Assembly: GCF_016862195.1 (NCBI RefSeq)
Contig: NZ_BOMM01000059.1
Location: forward strand, 62,001-126,000
Reading direction: 5' to 3'
Length of the DNA: 64,000 nt
Origin: Paractinoplanes ferrugineus
GTDB lineage: Bacteria > Actinomycetota > Actinomycetes > Mycobacteriales > Micromonosporaceae
Below, one piece after another: positions 1-7,354 of the stretch. Each line of letters starts with the position of its first letter. Positions within the stretch are counted from its first letter, which is position 1. The notes under the pieces were generated by a model. The model saw only the letters and a program-made list of their open reading frames with translations. It did not search any database and was not told where the DNA came from. The translations under genes and the position numbers were made by a program.

Positions 1-3
1 AGT

Positions 4-18
4 CACCGGTTCAGTTTA
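4..18 (-). promoter_or_regulatory. possible leaderless promoter of a gene running off the left edge
   Basis: Read on the minus strand, a TAAACT hexamer (13-18) is followed after 6 bases by GTG (4-6), the spacing seen at several leaderless genes elsewhere in this window. A minus-strand gene would begin here and leave the window immediately, so nothing of its product can be read. The rest of 19-197 shows no convincing gene. The assignment rests on a hexamer and spacing only. Confidence 0.25.
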
Positions 19-197
19 CGGCGTCGGCGGACGTGGCCGCCCTCGGCGCCGCGACCCGACGAGTAACAGCACCGGCCAGGCCCGGGTTGCCCGTGCTGTC
101 GCCATCAGCACGCCACGCCACCTCCCCCGGAGCGCCGGCGACTGTGCCGCGTCCCGGGCAGGCGTGTGCTGCCGCCGGGCCCTGCTGGCGGCCGTGG

Positions 198-1439
198 TCA
201 GCGAACCGAGCGGATCCTCAGCACGGCCAGGGCTCCGGCCAGGCTGGTGACGGCGGTGAGCACGAACAGCATCGGGTAGCCGCCGAGGAACGCGACGACC
301 GGGGCGGCCAGCACCGGGCCGAGCGCCTGGGACACCGACGGGGCGATGTTGATCACGCCGATGTCCTTGGCCCGGTCGGCGGCGGCCGGCAGCACCTGGG
401 TGACGACCGCCGTGTCGACCGCCAGGTAGACCCCGAAGCCGGCGCCGAACAGCAGCGCCGCCACCATCGCGACCGGCCAGGTGGGCCGGATCGCGAGCAG
501 GACGGCGGCGACCGCGATGACCACACCCGACCAGACCACGAAGATCTTGCGCTTGCCGGCCCGGTCGGAGAGCCAGCCACCGAGCATCGCCGTGCCGACC
601 ATGCCGACCGTGTAGAGCAGGATCAGGTAGAGCAGGTCGGTCTCCGGGTCGGCGACCTTGACCTCGTCGGAGAGGAAGTAGAGCAGGTAGAGGGTGCCGA
701 GCGCGTTGCCGAGCATGACCAGGAAACGGGTCACCCAGGCCCAGGCGAAGTCGGGGTTGCCGCGCAGGTCGAGCCGGAGCGTGAACTTCGGGACCGGCGC
801 GTCGCCGAGCGGGTCGTCCGGGGTGCGCAGCAGGAACGGCGCCACCAGCAGGAGCAGGCCGATCGCGATGATCAGGTAGCCCGGCGACGGGGTGGTGACC
901 ACCGTGGTCACCAGGATCGCGCCGACCACCAGGCCGAGCGCCACCGGCATGCCGATCCAGCCCGAGACCAGGCCGCGCTGGGCGACCGGCACCCGGTCGG
1001 GCACCGCCGAGGTCAGGGTGGCCAGCATGATGTTGATGCCGACGTTGGCCAGCGCCCAGCCCACGGTGATCCAGAAGAGGTTGGGCGCGACGGCGAGCAC
1101 CAGCAGCATGAGGAACAGCACGAGCGCGCCGCCGGCGGTCCAGATGTGCCGCCGGCCCCATCGGCGGCCGAAGAACCGCGGCCGGGTGCGGTCGGAGAGG
1201 GCGCCGGCCAGGGGGTTGACCACGACGGCGACGATCGCCCCGATGCCGGTGACGATGCCCAGCCAGAGTTCTTTGTGGGCGATGCCGAGATCTTCGATCT
1301 GCTCCGGCAGCAGGATCTGCAACGGCGTGTAGTAGGCCATCCAGAGACCCAGATTGGCCGCGAACAGCAGACCGATCCAGGTGCGCCGGACGGGGACGAC
1401 CGGCTCGGCGAGGGCTGGAGTTCCGTGGGTGACCGCCAT
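198..1439 (-). CDS. MFS transporter, sugar-carrier-like
   Basis: This 413-residue polytopic membrane protein has about twelve hydrophobic segments and a typical loop 2-3 signature near residues 62-75 (LAGALSDRTRPRFFGRRWGR), which resembles sugar-cation symporters of the SLC45/GPH type. It would move a small solute, probably a sugar or related compound, across the cytoplasmic membrane, but the substrate cannot be read. The ATG at 1437-1439 has a strong AGAGGAGG ribosome site just upstream. It is divergent from the reductase-ArsR-SRPBCC operon, with about 108 bases between the two starts, so the ArsR protein could act on both. The family call is firm and the substrate guess is weak. Confidence 0.85.
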   Translation of the reverse strand: MAVTHGTPALAEPVVPVRRTWIGLLFAANLGLWMAYYTPLQILLPEQIEDLGIAHKELWLGIVTGIGAIVAVVVNPLAGALSDRTRPRFFGRRWGRRHIWTAGGALVLFLMLLVLAVAPNLFWITVGWALANVGINIMLATLTSAVPDRVPVAQRGLVSGWIGMPVALGLVVGAILVTTVVTTPSPGYLIIAIGLLLLVAPFLLRTPDDPLGDAPVPKFTLRLDLRGNPDFAWAWVTRFLVMLGNALGTLYLLYFLSDEVKVADPETDLLYLILLYTVGMVGTAMLGGWLSDRAGKRKIFVVWSGVVIAVAAVLLAIRPTWPVAMVAALLFGAGFGVYLAVDTAVVTQVLPAAADRAKDIGVINIAPSVSQALGPVLAAPVVAFLGGYPMLFVLTAVTSLAGALAVLRIRSVR

Positions 1440-1547
1440 CGATCCTCCTCTGCGTAGCGAAGAGCTTACGGATCGTTAGACAGCTTGACGAGGCCCCAGT
1501 TCCGGAGTTAGTTTACCGATCAGCTAATTAACTGAGAGGTGAAATAA

Positions 1548-2081
1548 ATGGGCAAGGTAGTGGCGGTCGAATACGTGACCCTCGACGGCGTCTTCGAGGA
1601 GCCGGCCTGGAGCGGGCCCTACTTCAACGCCGAACTGGCGAACTGGCAGGCCGGCAACCTGCGGGAGGCCGACGCGCTACTGCTCGGCCGCAAGACCTAC
1701 GAGGGCTTCAAGGCCGCCTGGCCGCAGATGGAGGCGGAGACCGGCGAGTTCGGCGAGAAGATGAACTCGATGCCCAAGCACGTCGCCACCACCACACTGG
1801 TCACCCCGGAGTGGAACGCGACGTTCATCGCCGGTGAGGTCTCCGACACCGTGGCCAAGCTGCGCGCCGAGACCGGCAGCCTGCTGATCAACGGGAGCGC
1901 CTCGCTGGTCAACTACCTGACCAAGCACAATCTGATCGACGAATACCGGATCATGATCTTCCCGGTGGTGCAGGGCGAGGGCCGCAAGCTCTGGGACGAC
2001 GGCACCAAGATCGCCCTTTCGCTCGCCGACTCCTGGAAGACCGCTTCCGGGGTCGAGGTGGTCACCTACGTGCCGGCCTGA
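1548..2081 (+). CDS. dihydrofolate reductase family protein (RibD C-terminal fold)
   Basis: The 177-residue product starts with the pattern VVAVEYVTLDGVFEEPAWSG and contains ADALLLGRKTYEGF and LLINGSASLVNYL, the usual blocks of small stand-alone RibD-C/DHFR-fold proteins. Such proteins bind NADPH and are often called deaminase-reductases. They are not the essential folate enzyme, and their substrates are mostly unknown. A GAGAGGTGA ribosome site precedes the ATG. The next gene starts one base after this stop, so the three genes 1548-2888 form one operon. The same trio (reductase-like protein, ArsR repressor, AHSA1/SRPBCC protein) recurs in actinobacteria, which supports a shared detoxification or stress role by inference only. 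Confidence 0.85.
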   Translation: MGKVVAVEYVTLDGVFEEPAWSGPYFNAELANWQAGNLREADALLLGRKTYEGFKAAWPQMEAETGEFGEKMNSMPKHVATTTLVTPEWNATFIAGEVSDTVAKLRAETGSLLINGSASLVNYLTKHNLIDEYRIMIFPVVQGEGRKLWDDGTKIALSLADSWKTASGVEVVTYVPA

Positions 2082-2082
2082 G

Positions 2083-2418
2083 ATGGCCACGGACCAGCTG
2101 AGCGTCGTGTTCGGCGCGCTGGCCGACCCGACCCGCCGGGCGATCCTGGCCCGGCTGGCCGACGGGCCGGCAACGGTCAACGCCCTCGCCGAGCCGTTCG
2201 ACATGACCCTCCCGGCGATCTCCAAGCATCTCAAGGTGCTCGAGCGGGCCGGGCTCATCTCCCGCGGCCGGGAGAAGCAGTGGCGCCCCTGCCGGCTCGA
2301 GGCCGAGCCGCTGCGCGCCGCGACCGAGTGGATGAGCCGCTACCGGGAGTTCTGGGAGTCCAGCTTCGACAAGCTGGACGTGCACCTGCGCGGTTTGATG
2401 AAGGGAACAGAGCAGTGA
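2083..2418 (+). CDS. ArsR/SmtB-family transcriptional regulator
   Basis: This 111-residue winged-helix protein reads VFGALADPTRRAILARLADG at residues 9-28, then an HTH with MTLPAISKHLKVLERAGLIS around residues 43-62. It belongs to the metal-independent ArsR group usually found beside SRPBCC proteins, because no Cys cluster of a metal sensor is visible. It probably represses its own operon. The intergenic stretch upstream of 1548 holds TTAG and CTAA arms around a central spacer that could be its site. It begins one base after the preceding stop and overlaps the next start by four bases. Confidence 0.9.
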   Translation: MATDQLSVVFGALADPTRRAILARLADGPATVNALAEPFDMTLPAISKHLKVLERAGLISRGREKQWRPCRLEAEPLRAATEWMSRYREFWESSFDKLDVHLRGLMKGTEQ

Positions 2419-2888
2419 CGGACGAGGAAATGACCTTCCGGGAGCTCGACATCGTGCGCGTCTTCGAGGCGCCGCGCGAGCTCCTCTGGCGGGCCTGGAC
2501 CGACCCCAACCAGATCTGCAAGTGGTGGGGGCCGGCCGGGATGCACACGCCGCGGTCCTCGGTGGAGATCGACCTCCGGCCCGGCGGGACCTTCCGGGTG
2601 ACCATGGTGGCCGACGCCGACGGCACGGAATACCCCTCGGACATGCGGTTCACCAGGCTCGAGGAGCCGTCGTTGCTCGAGTTCGAGTGGGACGGCCAGC
2701 GCGGCCTCGGTGCCGGGAAGTCCACCATCACGTTCGTCGACCTGGGCGACGGCCGCACCGAGATGACCAACCACTACGCCGGCTACCTGACCGACATGAT
2801 CCAGAGCTTCATGGTGGTCGGCTCCAACCAGCAGTTCGACAAGCTCGGCAAGTTCCTCACACCCGGAAGCGGCCGACCAGACCGGTGA
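2415..2888 (+). CDS. SRPBCC/AHSA1 domain protein
   Basis: I start this 157-residue protein at the GTG at 2415, which overlaps the ArsR stop (GTGA) and gives the expected N-terminus. The sequence has the AHSA1 hallmarks VRVFEAPRELLWRAWTDPNQ, KWWGPAG and the C-terminal FDKLGKFL. Members form a helix-grip pocket that binds hydrophobic ligands, and many accompany an ArsR repressor as here. The ligand is unknown. Its last 32 bases overlap, tail to tail, the 3' end of the broken chemotaxis gene on the other strand. Confidence 0.85.
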   Translation: MTDEEMTFRELDIVRVFEAPRELLWRAWTDPNQICKWWGPAGMHTPRSSVEIDLRPGGTFRVTMVADADGTEYPSDMRFTRLEEPSLLEFEWDGQRGLGAGKSTITFVDLGDGRTEMTNHYAGYLTDMIQSFMVVGSNQQFDKLGKFLTPGSGRPDR

Positions 2889-3767
2889 GCCGGCGGGCGG
2901 TGGCGTTCAGCTCGTCCGCCGCCCGGTGCGACACCGTCACCGACTGCCGGGTGCCGTCGACCGCGCCGCTGACCACGCCGATGCCCTCGGCGATGTCCCG
3001 GCGGCCCGACGCCACCTCGGCGATGTTGCCGGCCATCTCCGCGGTGGTCGCGGCCTGCTGCTCGACCGTCGCCGCGATCGCCGTCTGATAGTCGTTGACC
3101 TGCCCGATCCGGGCCGTGATGGCGGCGATCGCGGTGACCGCCCGGGTGGTGTCGCCCTCGATCGCGGCCACTCGCGCGGTGACGTCCTCGGTCGCCCGCG
3201 CGGTCTCCTGGGCCAACTCCTTGACCTCGTTCGCGACCACCGCGAAGCCCTTGCCGGTCTCGCCCGCCCGGGCCGCCTCGATGGTGGGCCGACCCGCAGC
3301 AGGTCGCCGGCCGGGCCCATCCGCTGGAACACGGTGACCGCCCCGCCCAGCTGTGCCCGCACGTCGTCGACGAACGGCGTGGTCGTCCGCCGGTCGGTGT
3401 TCTGGCCGAGCCAGTCGCCGCCGATTGTCAGCCGGGGGAGGGCGACCGTCTGCTTGGCCTGGGAGACCTGATAGGTGGCGGTCCCAGCCGTGAGCCCCGC
3501 CGCGCTGCGCGAGCAGCTGGTCGGCCGCGGTCATGTCGGCGTCGACCTGGTCCTGCACCTCGTCGCCGACGGTGCTGACCAGGGTGGTGACGTCGGACGT
3601 GGTCCGGTCCAGGGCCGCCGCGTGCTGCGCGACCACCTCGGTCTCGGTGCGGTTGGCGAACCGGGAGCTCTGCCAGGCCCCCACGATGACCAGGACGACG
3701 GCGGTGATCAGGACGACGGCGGTGATCAGGACGCCCCCAGGCCCAGGGCGAGCAACTGGTGGCTCAT
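2857..3767 (-). pseudogene. decayed methyl-accepting chemotaxis protein
   Basis: Fragments of one receptor lie in different frames. An N-terminal start at 3765-3767 (MSHQLLALGLG) is separated by a frameshift near 3735 from a membrane helix and linker ending in the frame that reads FANRTETEVVAQHAAALDRT. A second shift near 3500 moves the cache-like ligand domain (LTIGGDWLGQ, AVTVFQRMGPAGDLLRVG) into another frame. Near 3290 this is joined directly to the signalling hairpin (IEAARAGETGKGFAVVANEV). The rest of the cache domain, the second membrane helix, HAMP and half of the hairpin are missing, so a large deletion accompanies the frameshifts. No intact receptor can be made. An 18-base unit is repeated around 3694-3735 in the membrane-helix region, a plausible slippage site. 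Confidence 0.8.
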
Positions 3768-3831
3768 CTGCGATCCGCGACGTCTGTGCTCCACCTGGTA
3801 CCTATCGACAGGTGGCTACCGGTAATGAACG

Positions 3832-3865
3832 AAAAGGCCCCACCCGCTATGGGGTGGGGCCTTTT
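3832..3865 (-). terminator. intrinsic terminator of aceE
   Basis: A perfect 10-base-pair stem (GGCCCCACCC with GGGTGGGGCC) around a short loop is flanked by AAAA and TTTT, so it can work in both directions. It lies 12 bases past the aceE stop and would end that transcript. It also separates aceE from the dead chemotaxis gene. Confidence 0.85.
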
Positions 3866-3876
3866 GTCCGATCCTT

Positions 3877-6615
3877 CTAGCTGTCGCCGCCGGTCTCGCC
3901 GACCGGCGCCGCGTTGACGTCGTCGATCGCGTACTTCTTGGCCGCCTCGGCCGGCACGTGCGCCGGTACCTTGCCGCGCAGCGCCAGCTGGCGCAGCGTG
4001 GCCACGGCCACCGACTCGGCGTCCACGTGGAAGTGGCGGCGCAGCGCGTGCCGGGTGTCGCTCATGCCGAAGCCGTCGGTGCCCAGCGACGTGTAGTCGT
4101 TCGGCACCCAGCGGCTGATCAGGTCGGGCACCGCCCGCATCCAGTCGCTGACCGCGACGACCGGGCCCTCGGTGCCCTCCAGCTTCTGCTGGATGTACGG
4201 CTTGCGCGGCTGGTCGCCCGGGTGGAGCAGGTTGTGCTCCTCGATCTCGACGGCGTCGCGCCGCAGCTCGGTCCAGGACGTCACCGACCAGACGTCGGCG
4301 CTCACCCCCCAGTCCTGCGCCAGCAGCTCCTGGGCCTTGATCGCCCACTGCATGCCGGTGCCGGAAGCCAGGATCTGCGCCGAGGGCCCGGTGGTCTCGG
4401 GCGCCGCCTTGTACCGGTAGATGCCCTTGAGCAGGCCGTCGACGTCGACGCCGGCCGGCTCGGCGGGCTGCAGGATCGGCTCGTTGTAGATGGTGAGGTA
4501 GTAGAAGACGTTCTCCTGCTTCTCGCCGTACATCCGGTGCAGGCCGTTCTCCACGATGTGCGCGATCTCGAACGCGAACGCCGGGTCGTACGCCACCACG
4601 GCCGGGTTGGTCGCCGCGATGAGCAGCGAGTGGCCGTCCTCGTGCTGCAGGCCCTCACCGTTGAGCGTGGTGCGGCCGGCCGTCGCCCCGAGCAGGAAGC
4701 CCCGGGTCATCTGGTCGGCGGCGGCCCACAGCTCGTCCGCGGTCCGCTGGAAGCCGAACATCGAGTAGAAGATGTACAGCGGGATCATCGGCTCGTCGTG
4801 CGTCGCGTAGGACGTACCGGCCGCGATGAAGCTCGCCGTCGACCCGGCCTCGTTGATCCCCTCGTGCAGGATCTGGCCGTTGATCGCCTCCTTGTACGAC
4901 AGGAACAGCTCCCGGTCGACCGAGGTGTAGGTCTGGCCGTGCGGCGAGTAGATCTTCTTCGTCGGGAACAGCGAGTCCATGCCGAACGTACGCGCCTCGT
5001 CCGGAATGATCGGCACCCAGCGTGCGCCGAACTCCTTGTCCTTCATCAGGTCCTTCAGGAGCCGGACGAAGGCCATCGTGGTCGCGACCTTCTGCTTGCC
5101 GCTGCCCCGCTTGACGTCACCGAAGAGCTTCGAGTCGGGGATGGCCAGCGACTTGTGCTTGGTGCGCCGGGACGGGATGGAACCGCCCAGCTCGCGGCGA
5201 CGCTCCAGCATGTACTGCATCTCGTCGGACTTCTCACCGGGGTGGAAGTACGGCGGGAGGTACGGGTTGTCCTCGAGCTGCTTGTCGCTGATCTCCAGGT
5301 AGAGCCGGTCGCGGAAGCCCTTGAGGTCGTCCAGCGTCAGCTTCTTCATCTGGTGCGTGGCGTTGCGGGCCTCGAAGTGCGACCCCAGCGTCCAGCCCTT
5401 GATCGTCTTGGCGAGGATCACGGTCGGCTGGCCGGTGTGCTCGGTCGCCCCCTTGTACGCCGCGTAGAGCTTCTTGTAGTCGTGGCCGCCGCGCTTGAGG
5501 TTCCACACCTCGTCGTCGCTCATGCCCTCGACCAGCTTGCGGGTGCGCGGGTCACGGCCGAAGAAGTTCTCCCGTACGTACGCCCCGGACTCGCCCTTGT
5601 AGGTCTGGTAGTCGCCGTCCGGCGTGACGTTCATGAGGTTGACCAGCGCGCCGTCGGTGTCCGCGGCGAGCAGCGGGTCCCACTCCCGGCCCCAGACCAC
5701 CTTGATCACGTTCCACCCGGCACCCCGGAAGAACGCCTCCAGCTCCTGGATGACCTTGCCGTTGCCACGCACCGGGCCGTCGAGGCGCTGGAGGTTGCAG
5801 TTGATCACGAAGGTGAGGTTGTCGAGCTCCTCGCGGGCGGCCAGGCCGATCGCGCCGAGCGACTCGACCTCGTCCATCTCGCCGTCGCCGAGGAACGCCC
5901 AGACGTGCTGCTGGCTGGTGTCCTTGATGCCGCGGTTGTGCAGGTAGCGGTTGTAGCGCGCCTGGTAGATCGCGTTCAGCGGGCCGAGGCCCATGCTGAC
6001 CGTCGGGAACTCCCAGAAGTTCGGCATGAGCCGGGGGTGCGGGTACGACGGGAGGCCACCACCGGGATGCGACAGCTCCTGCCGGAAACCGTCCAGGTCG
6101 TTCTCGCTGAGCCGGCCTTCCATGTACGCCCGCGCGTACATGCCCGGGGACGCGTGCCCCTGGTAGAAGATGTGGTCGCCGCCGCCCGGGTGGTCCTTGC
6201 CGCGGAAGAAGTGGTTCATGCCGACCTCGTAGAGGCTGGCGCTCGACGCGTAGGTCGAGATGTGGCCGCCGACGCCGATCTCCGGCCGCTGCGCCCGGTG
6301 CACCAGCATGGCGGCGTTCCACCGGATGTAGGCACGGATGCGGCGCTCGACGAACTCGTCGCCCGGGAACCAGGGTTCCTGCTCCGGCGGAATCGTGTTG
6401 ATGTAGTCGGTCGAGGTCAGGGGCGGGACGCCGACCTGCCGCTCCCGGGCCCGCTCGAGCAGGCGCAACATAACGTAACGGGCTCTCTTGGCGCCGCGTT
6501 CGTCGATGACTCCGTCGAGAGACTCGACCCACTCGTTGGTTTCCTCGGGGTCGATGTCCGGAAGCTGGCTCGGCAGGCCATCACTGATCACCGGGCGCTT
6601 GCGCTCCGTGGCCAC
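3877..6615 (-). CDS. aceE: pyruvate dehydrogenase E1 component, homodimeric type
   Basis: The 912-residue product is the thiamine-diphosphate E1 that decarboxylates pyruvate and passes the acetyl unit to the lipoyl E2. Length and motifs match the homodimeric actinobacterial AceE: FRGKDHPGGGDHIFYQGHAS in the N-terminal part, the cofactor motif GDGEMDEVESLGAIGLAARE ending at NCN near residue 240-270, and NEAGSTASFIAAGTSYATHD in the second half. I place the start at the GTG at 6613-6615 because AAGAGGA lies just upstream and the sequence before it looks like 5' leader. No E2 or E3 gene is in the window. The leader carries an inverted repeat and a hairpin listed separately. Confidence 0.95.
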   Translation of the reverse strand: MATERKRPVISDGLPSQLPDIDPEETNEWVESLDGVIDERGAKRARYVMLRLLERARERQVGVPPLTSTDYINTIPPEQEPWFPGDEFVERRIRAYIRWNAAMLVHRAQRPEIGVGGHISTYASSASLYEVGMNHFFRGKDHPGGGDHIFYQGHASPGMYARAYMEGRLSENDLDGFRQELSHPGGGLPSYPHPRLMPNFWEFPTVSMGLGPLNAIYQARYNRYLHNRGIKDTSQQHVWAFLGDGEMDEVESLGAIGLAAREELDNLTFVINCNLQRLDGPVRGNGKVIQELEAFFRGAGWNVIKVVWGREWDPLLAADTDGALVNLMNVTPDGDYQTYKGESGAYVRENFFGRDPRTRKLVEGMSDDEVWNLKRGGHDYKKLYAAYKGATEHTGQPTVILAKTIKGWTLGSHFEARNATHQMKKLTLDDLKGFRDRLYLEISDKQLEDNPYLPPYFHPGEKSDEMQYMLERRRELGGSIPSRRTKHKSLAIPDSKLFGDVKRGSGKQKVATTMAFVRLLKDLMKDKEFGARWVPIIPDEARTFGMDSLFPTKKIYSPHGQTYTSVDRELFLSYKEAINGQILHEGINEAGSTASFIAAGTSYATHDEPMIPLYIFYSMFGFQRTADELWAAADQMTRGFLLGATAGRTTLNGEGLQHEDGHSLLIAATNPAVVAYDPAFAFEIAHIVENGLHRMYGEKQENVFYYLTIYNEPILQPAEPAGVDVDGLLKGIYRYKAAPETTGPSAQILASGTGMQWAIKAQELLAQDWGVSADVWSVTSWTELRRDAVEIEEHNLLHPGDQPRKPYIQQKLEGTEGPVVAVSDWMRAVPDLISRWVPNDYTSLGTDGFGMSDTRHALRRHFHVDAESVAVATLRQLALRGKVPAHVPAEAAKKYAIDDVNAAPVGETGGDS

Positions 6616-6724
6616 AGGCAATCCTCTTGGTCGGGTGTAGGAACCGAGCGGCGCATTGTGTGGGTCGCTCGGAGATGACACCCATCCTGCCCCCTCGCGG
6701 TGGGCATCGTCACGCCTACCCGGG

Positions 6725-6744
6725 GTGTCCGCGATCCGGGACAC
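6725..6744 (-). terminator. hairpin between yjbQ and aceE
   Basis: GTGTCC and GGACAC arms enclose an 8-base loop in the aceE leader, immediately downstream of yjbQ. It has no T tract. It could be a weak terminator for yjbQ or a leader structure for aceE, and the sequence alone does not decide between them. Confidence 0.35.
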
Positions 6745-6747
6745 ACG

Positions 6748-6759
6748 TACTGACCAGTA
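6748..6759. promoter_or_regulatory. candidate operator upstream of aceE
   Basis: TACTGACCAGTA is an inverted repeat with 5-base arms and a 2-base centre, between the yjbQ stop (6766) and the aceE leader. Its position and symmetry suit a dimeric repressor or activator of aceE. No regulator gene adjoins it. Confidence 0.35.
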
Positions 6760-6765
6760 ACTTTT

Positions 6766-7170
6766 TCAGCCCTCGATGAACGAGAAGCGCACCTGCCTGG
6801 TCGGATTGTCGCCGTTGGGATCGACCAGGCAGATCGACTGCCAGGTGCCCAGCGCGATCCGCCCGCCGATCACGGGGAGTGTCGCGTACGGCGGGATCCA
6901 GGCCGGGAGCACGTGGTCGCGGCCGTGACCACGGGATCCGTGCCGGTGCTGCCAGCGGTCCTCGGCCGGCAGCAGCTCGTCGATCGCGGCCAGCAGGTCG
7001 TCGTCCGAGCCGGCCCCGGTCTCGATGATCGCGAGACCCGCGGTGGCGTGCGGCACGAAAACATGCAGGAGGCCGTCCGCTTCGGACCGGACGAACGCGG
7101 CCGCCTCGGATGTGATGTCGCGGACAACCGGCGACCCGCCGGTCCGGACGGTGATCACTTCAGTGCGCAT
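6766..7170 (-). CDS. YjbQ/UPF0047 family protein
   Basis: The 134-residue product is a compact single-domain YjbQ protein with the family blocks LHVFVPHATAGLAIIE, the His-rich DRWQHRHGSRGHGRDHVLPA and ALGTWQSICLVDPNG. Family members have been given weak thiamine-phosphate synthase activity, but their physiological role is unsettled. Here the gene lies directly upstream of aceE, a thiamine-diphosphate enzyme, on the same strand. That is suggestive but not proof of a link. The ATG at 7168-7170 follows a tiny membrane-peptide frame by 10 bases, so the two may be cotranslated. Confidence 0.85.
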   Translation of the reverse strand: MRTEVITVRTGGSPVVRDITSEAAAFVRSEADGLLHVFVPHATAGLAIIETGAGSDDDLLAAIDELLPAEDRWQHRHGSRGHGRDHVLPAWIPPYATLPVIGGRIALGTWQSICLVDPNGDNPTRQVRFSFIEG

Positions 7171-7180
7171 CCGGCCAAGC

Positions 7181-7273
7181 CTAGGTATAGAGGTCGAGCA
7201 CCAGGAACAGGGCCGCCGTCAGGCCGAGCCAGAGTACGAGGGTCGCCGCCCTCGTCGCCGTTCTCATGATCAT
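7181..7273 (-). CDS. putative 30-residue single-pass membrane peptide
   Basis: A short frame from ATG (7271-7273) to TAG encodes a basic N-terminus (MRTATRA) followed by one hydrophobic helix (LVLWLGLTAALFLVLDL) and the end YT. GC use at third positions is high and the frame stops 10 bases before the yjbQ start on the same strand. Charge-then-helix architecture supports a real membrane peptide, but no clear ribosome site is visible and I know no named family. It could be chance in a GC-rich leader. Confidence 0.4.
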   Translation of the reverse strand: MIMRTATRAATLVLWLGLTAALFLVLDLYT

Positions 7274-7354
7274 TCAGCGAGTAGAACACGCATCGCGACG
7301 GGATCGACGCAAATTGCTGAGTTTCTGACGTGGCGGGGTCGGCCGCCGTCGGCG

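Noticed and set aside
33..1457. A 474-codon plus-strand frame opposite the first MFS gene
   Set aside because: The product is a charged low-complexity chain without domain. The minus-strand MFS protein is clear.
3958..6678. A 906-codon plus-strand frame opposite aceE
   Set aside because: aceE is unmistakable on the minus strand. The plus-strand frame is a product of high GC.
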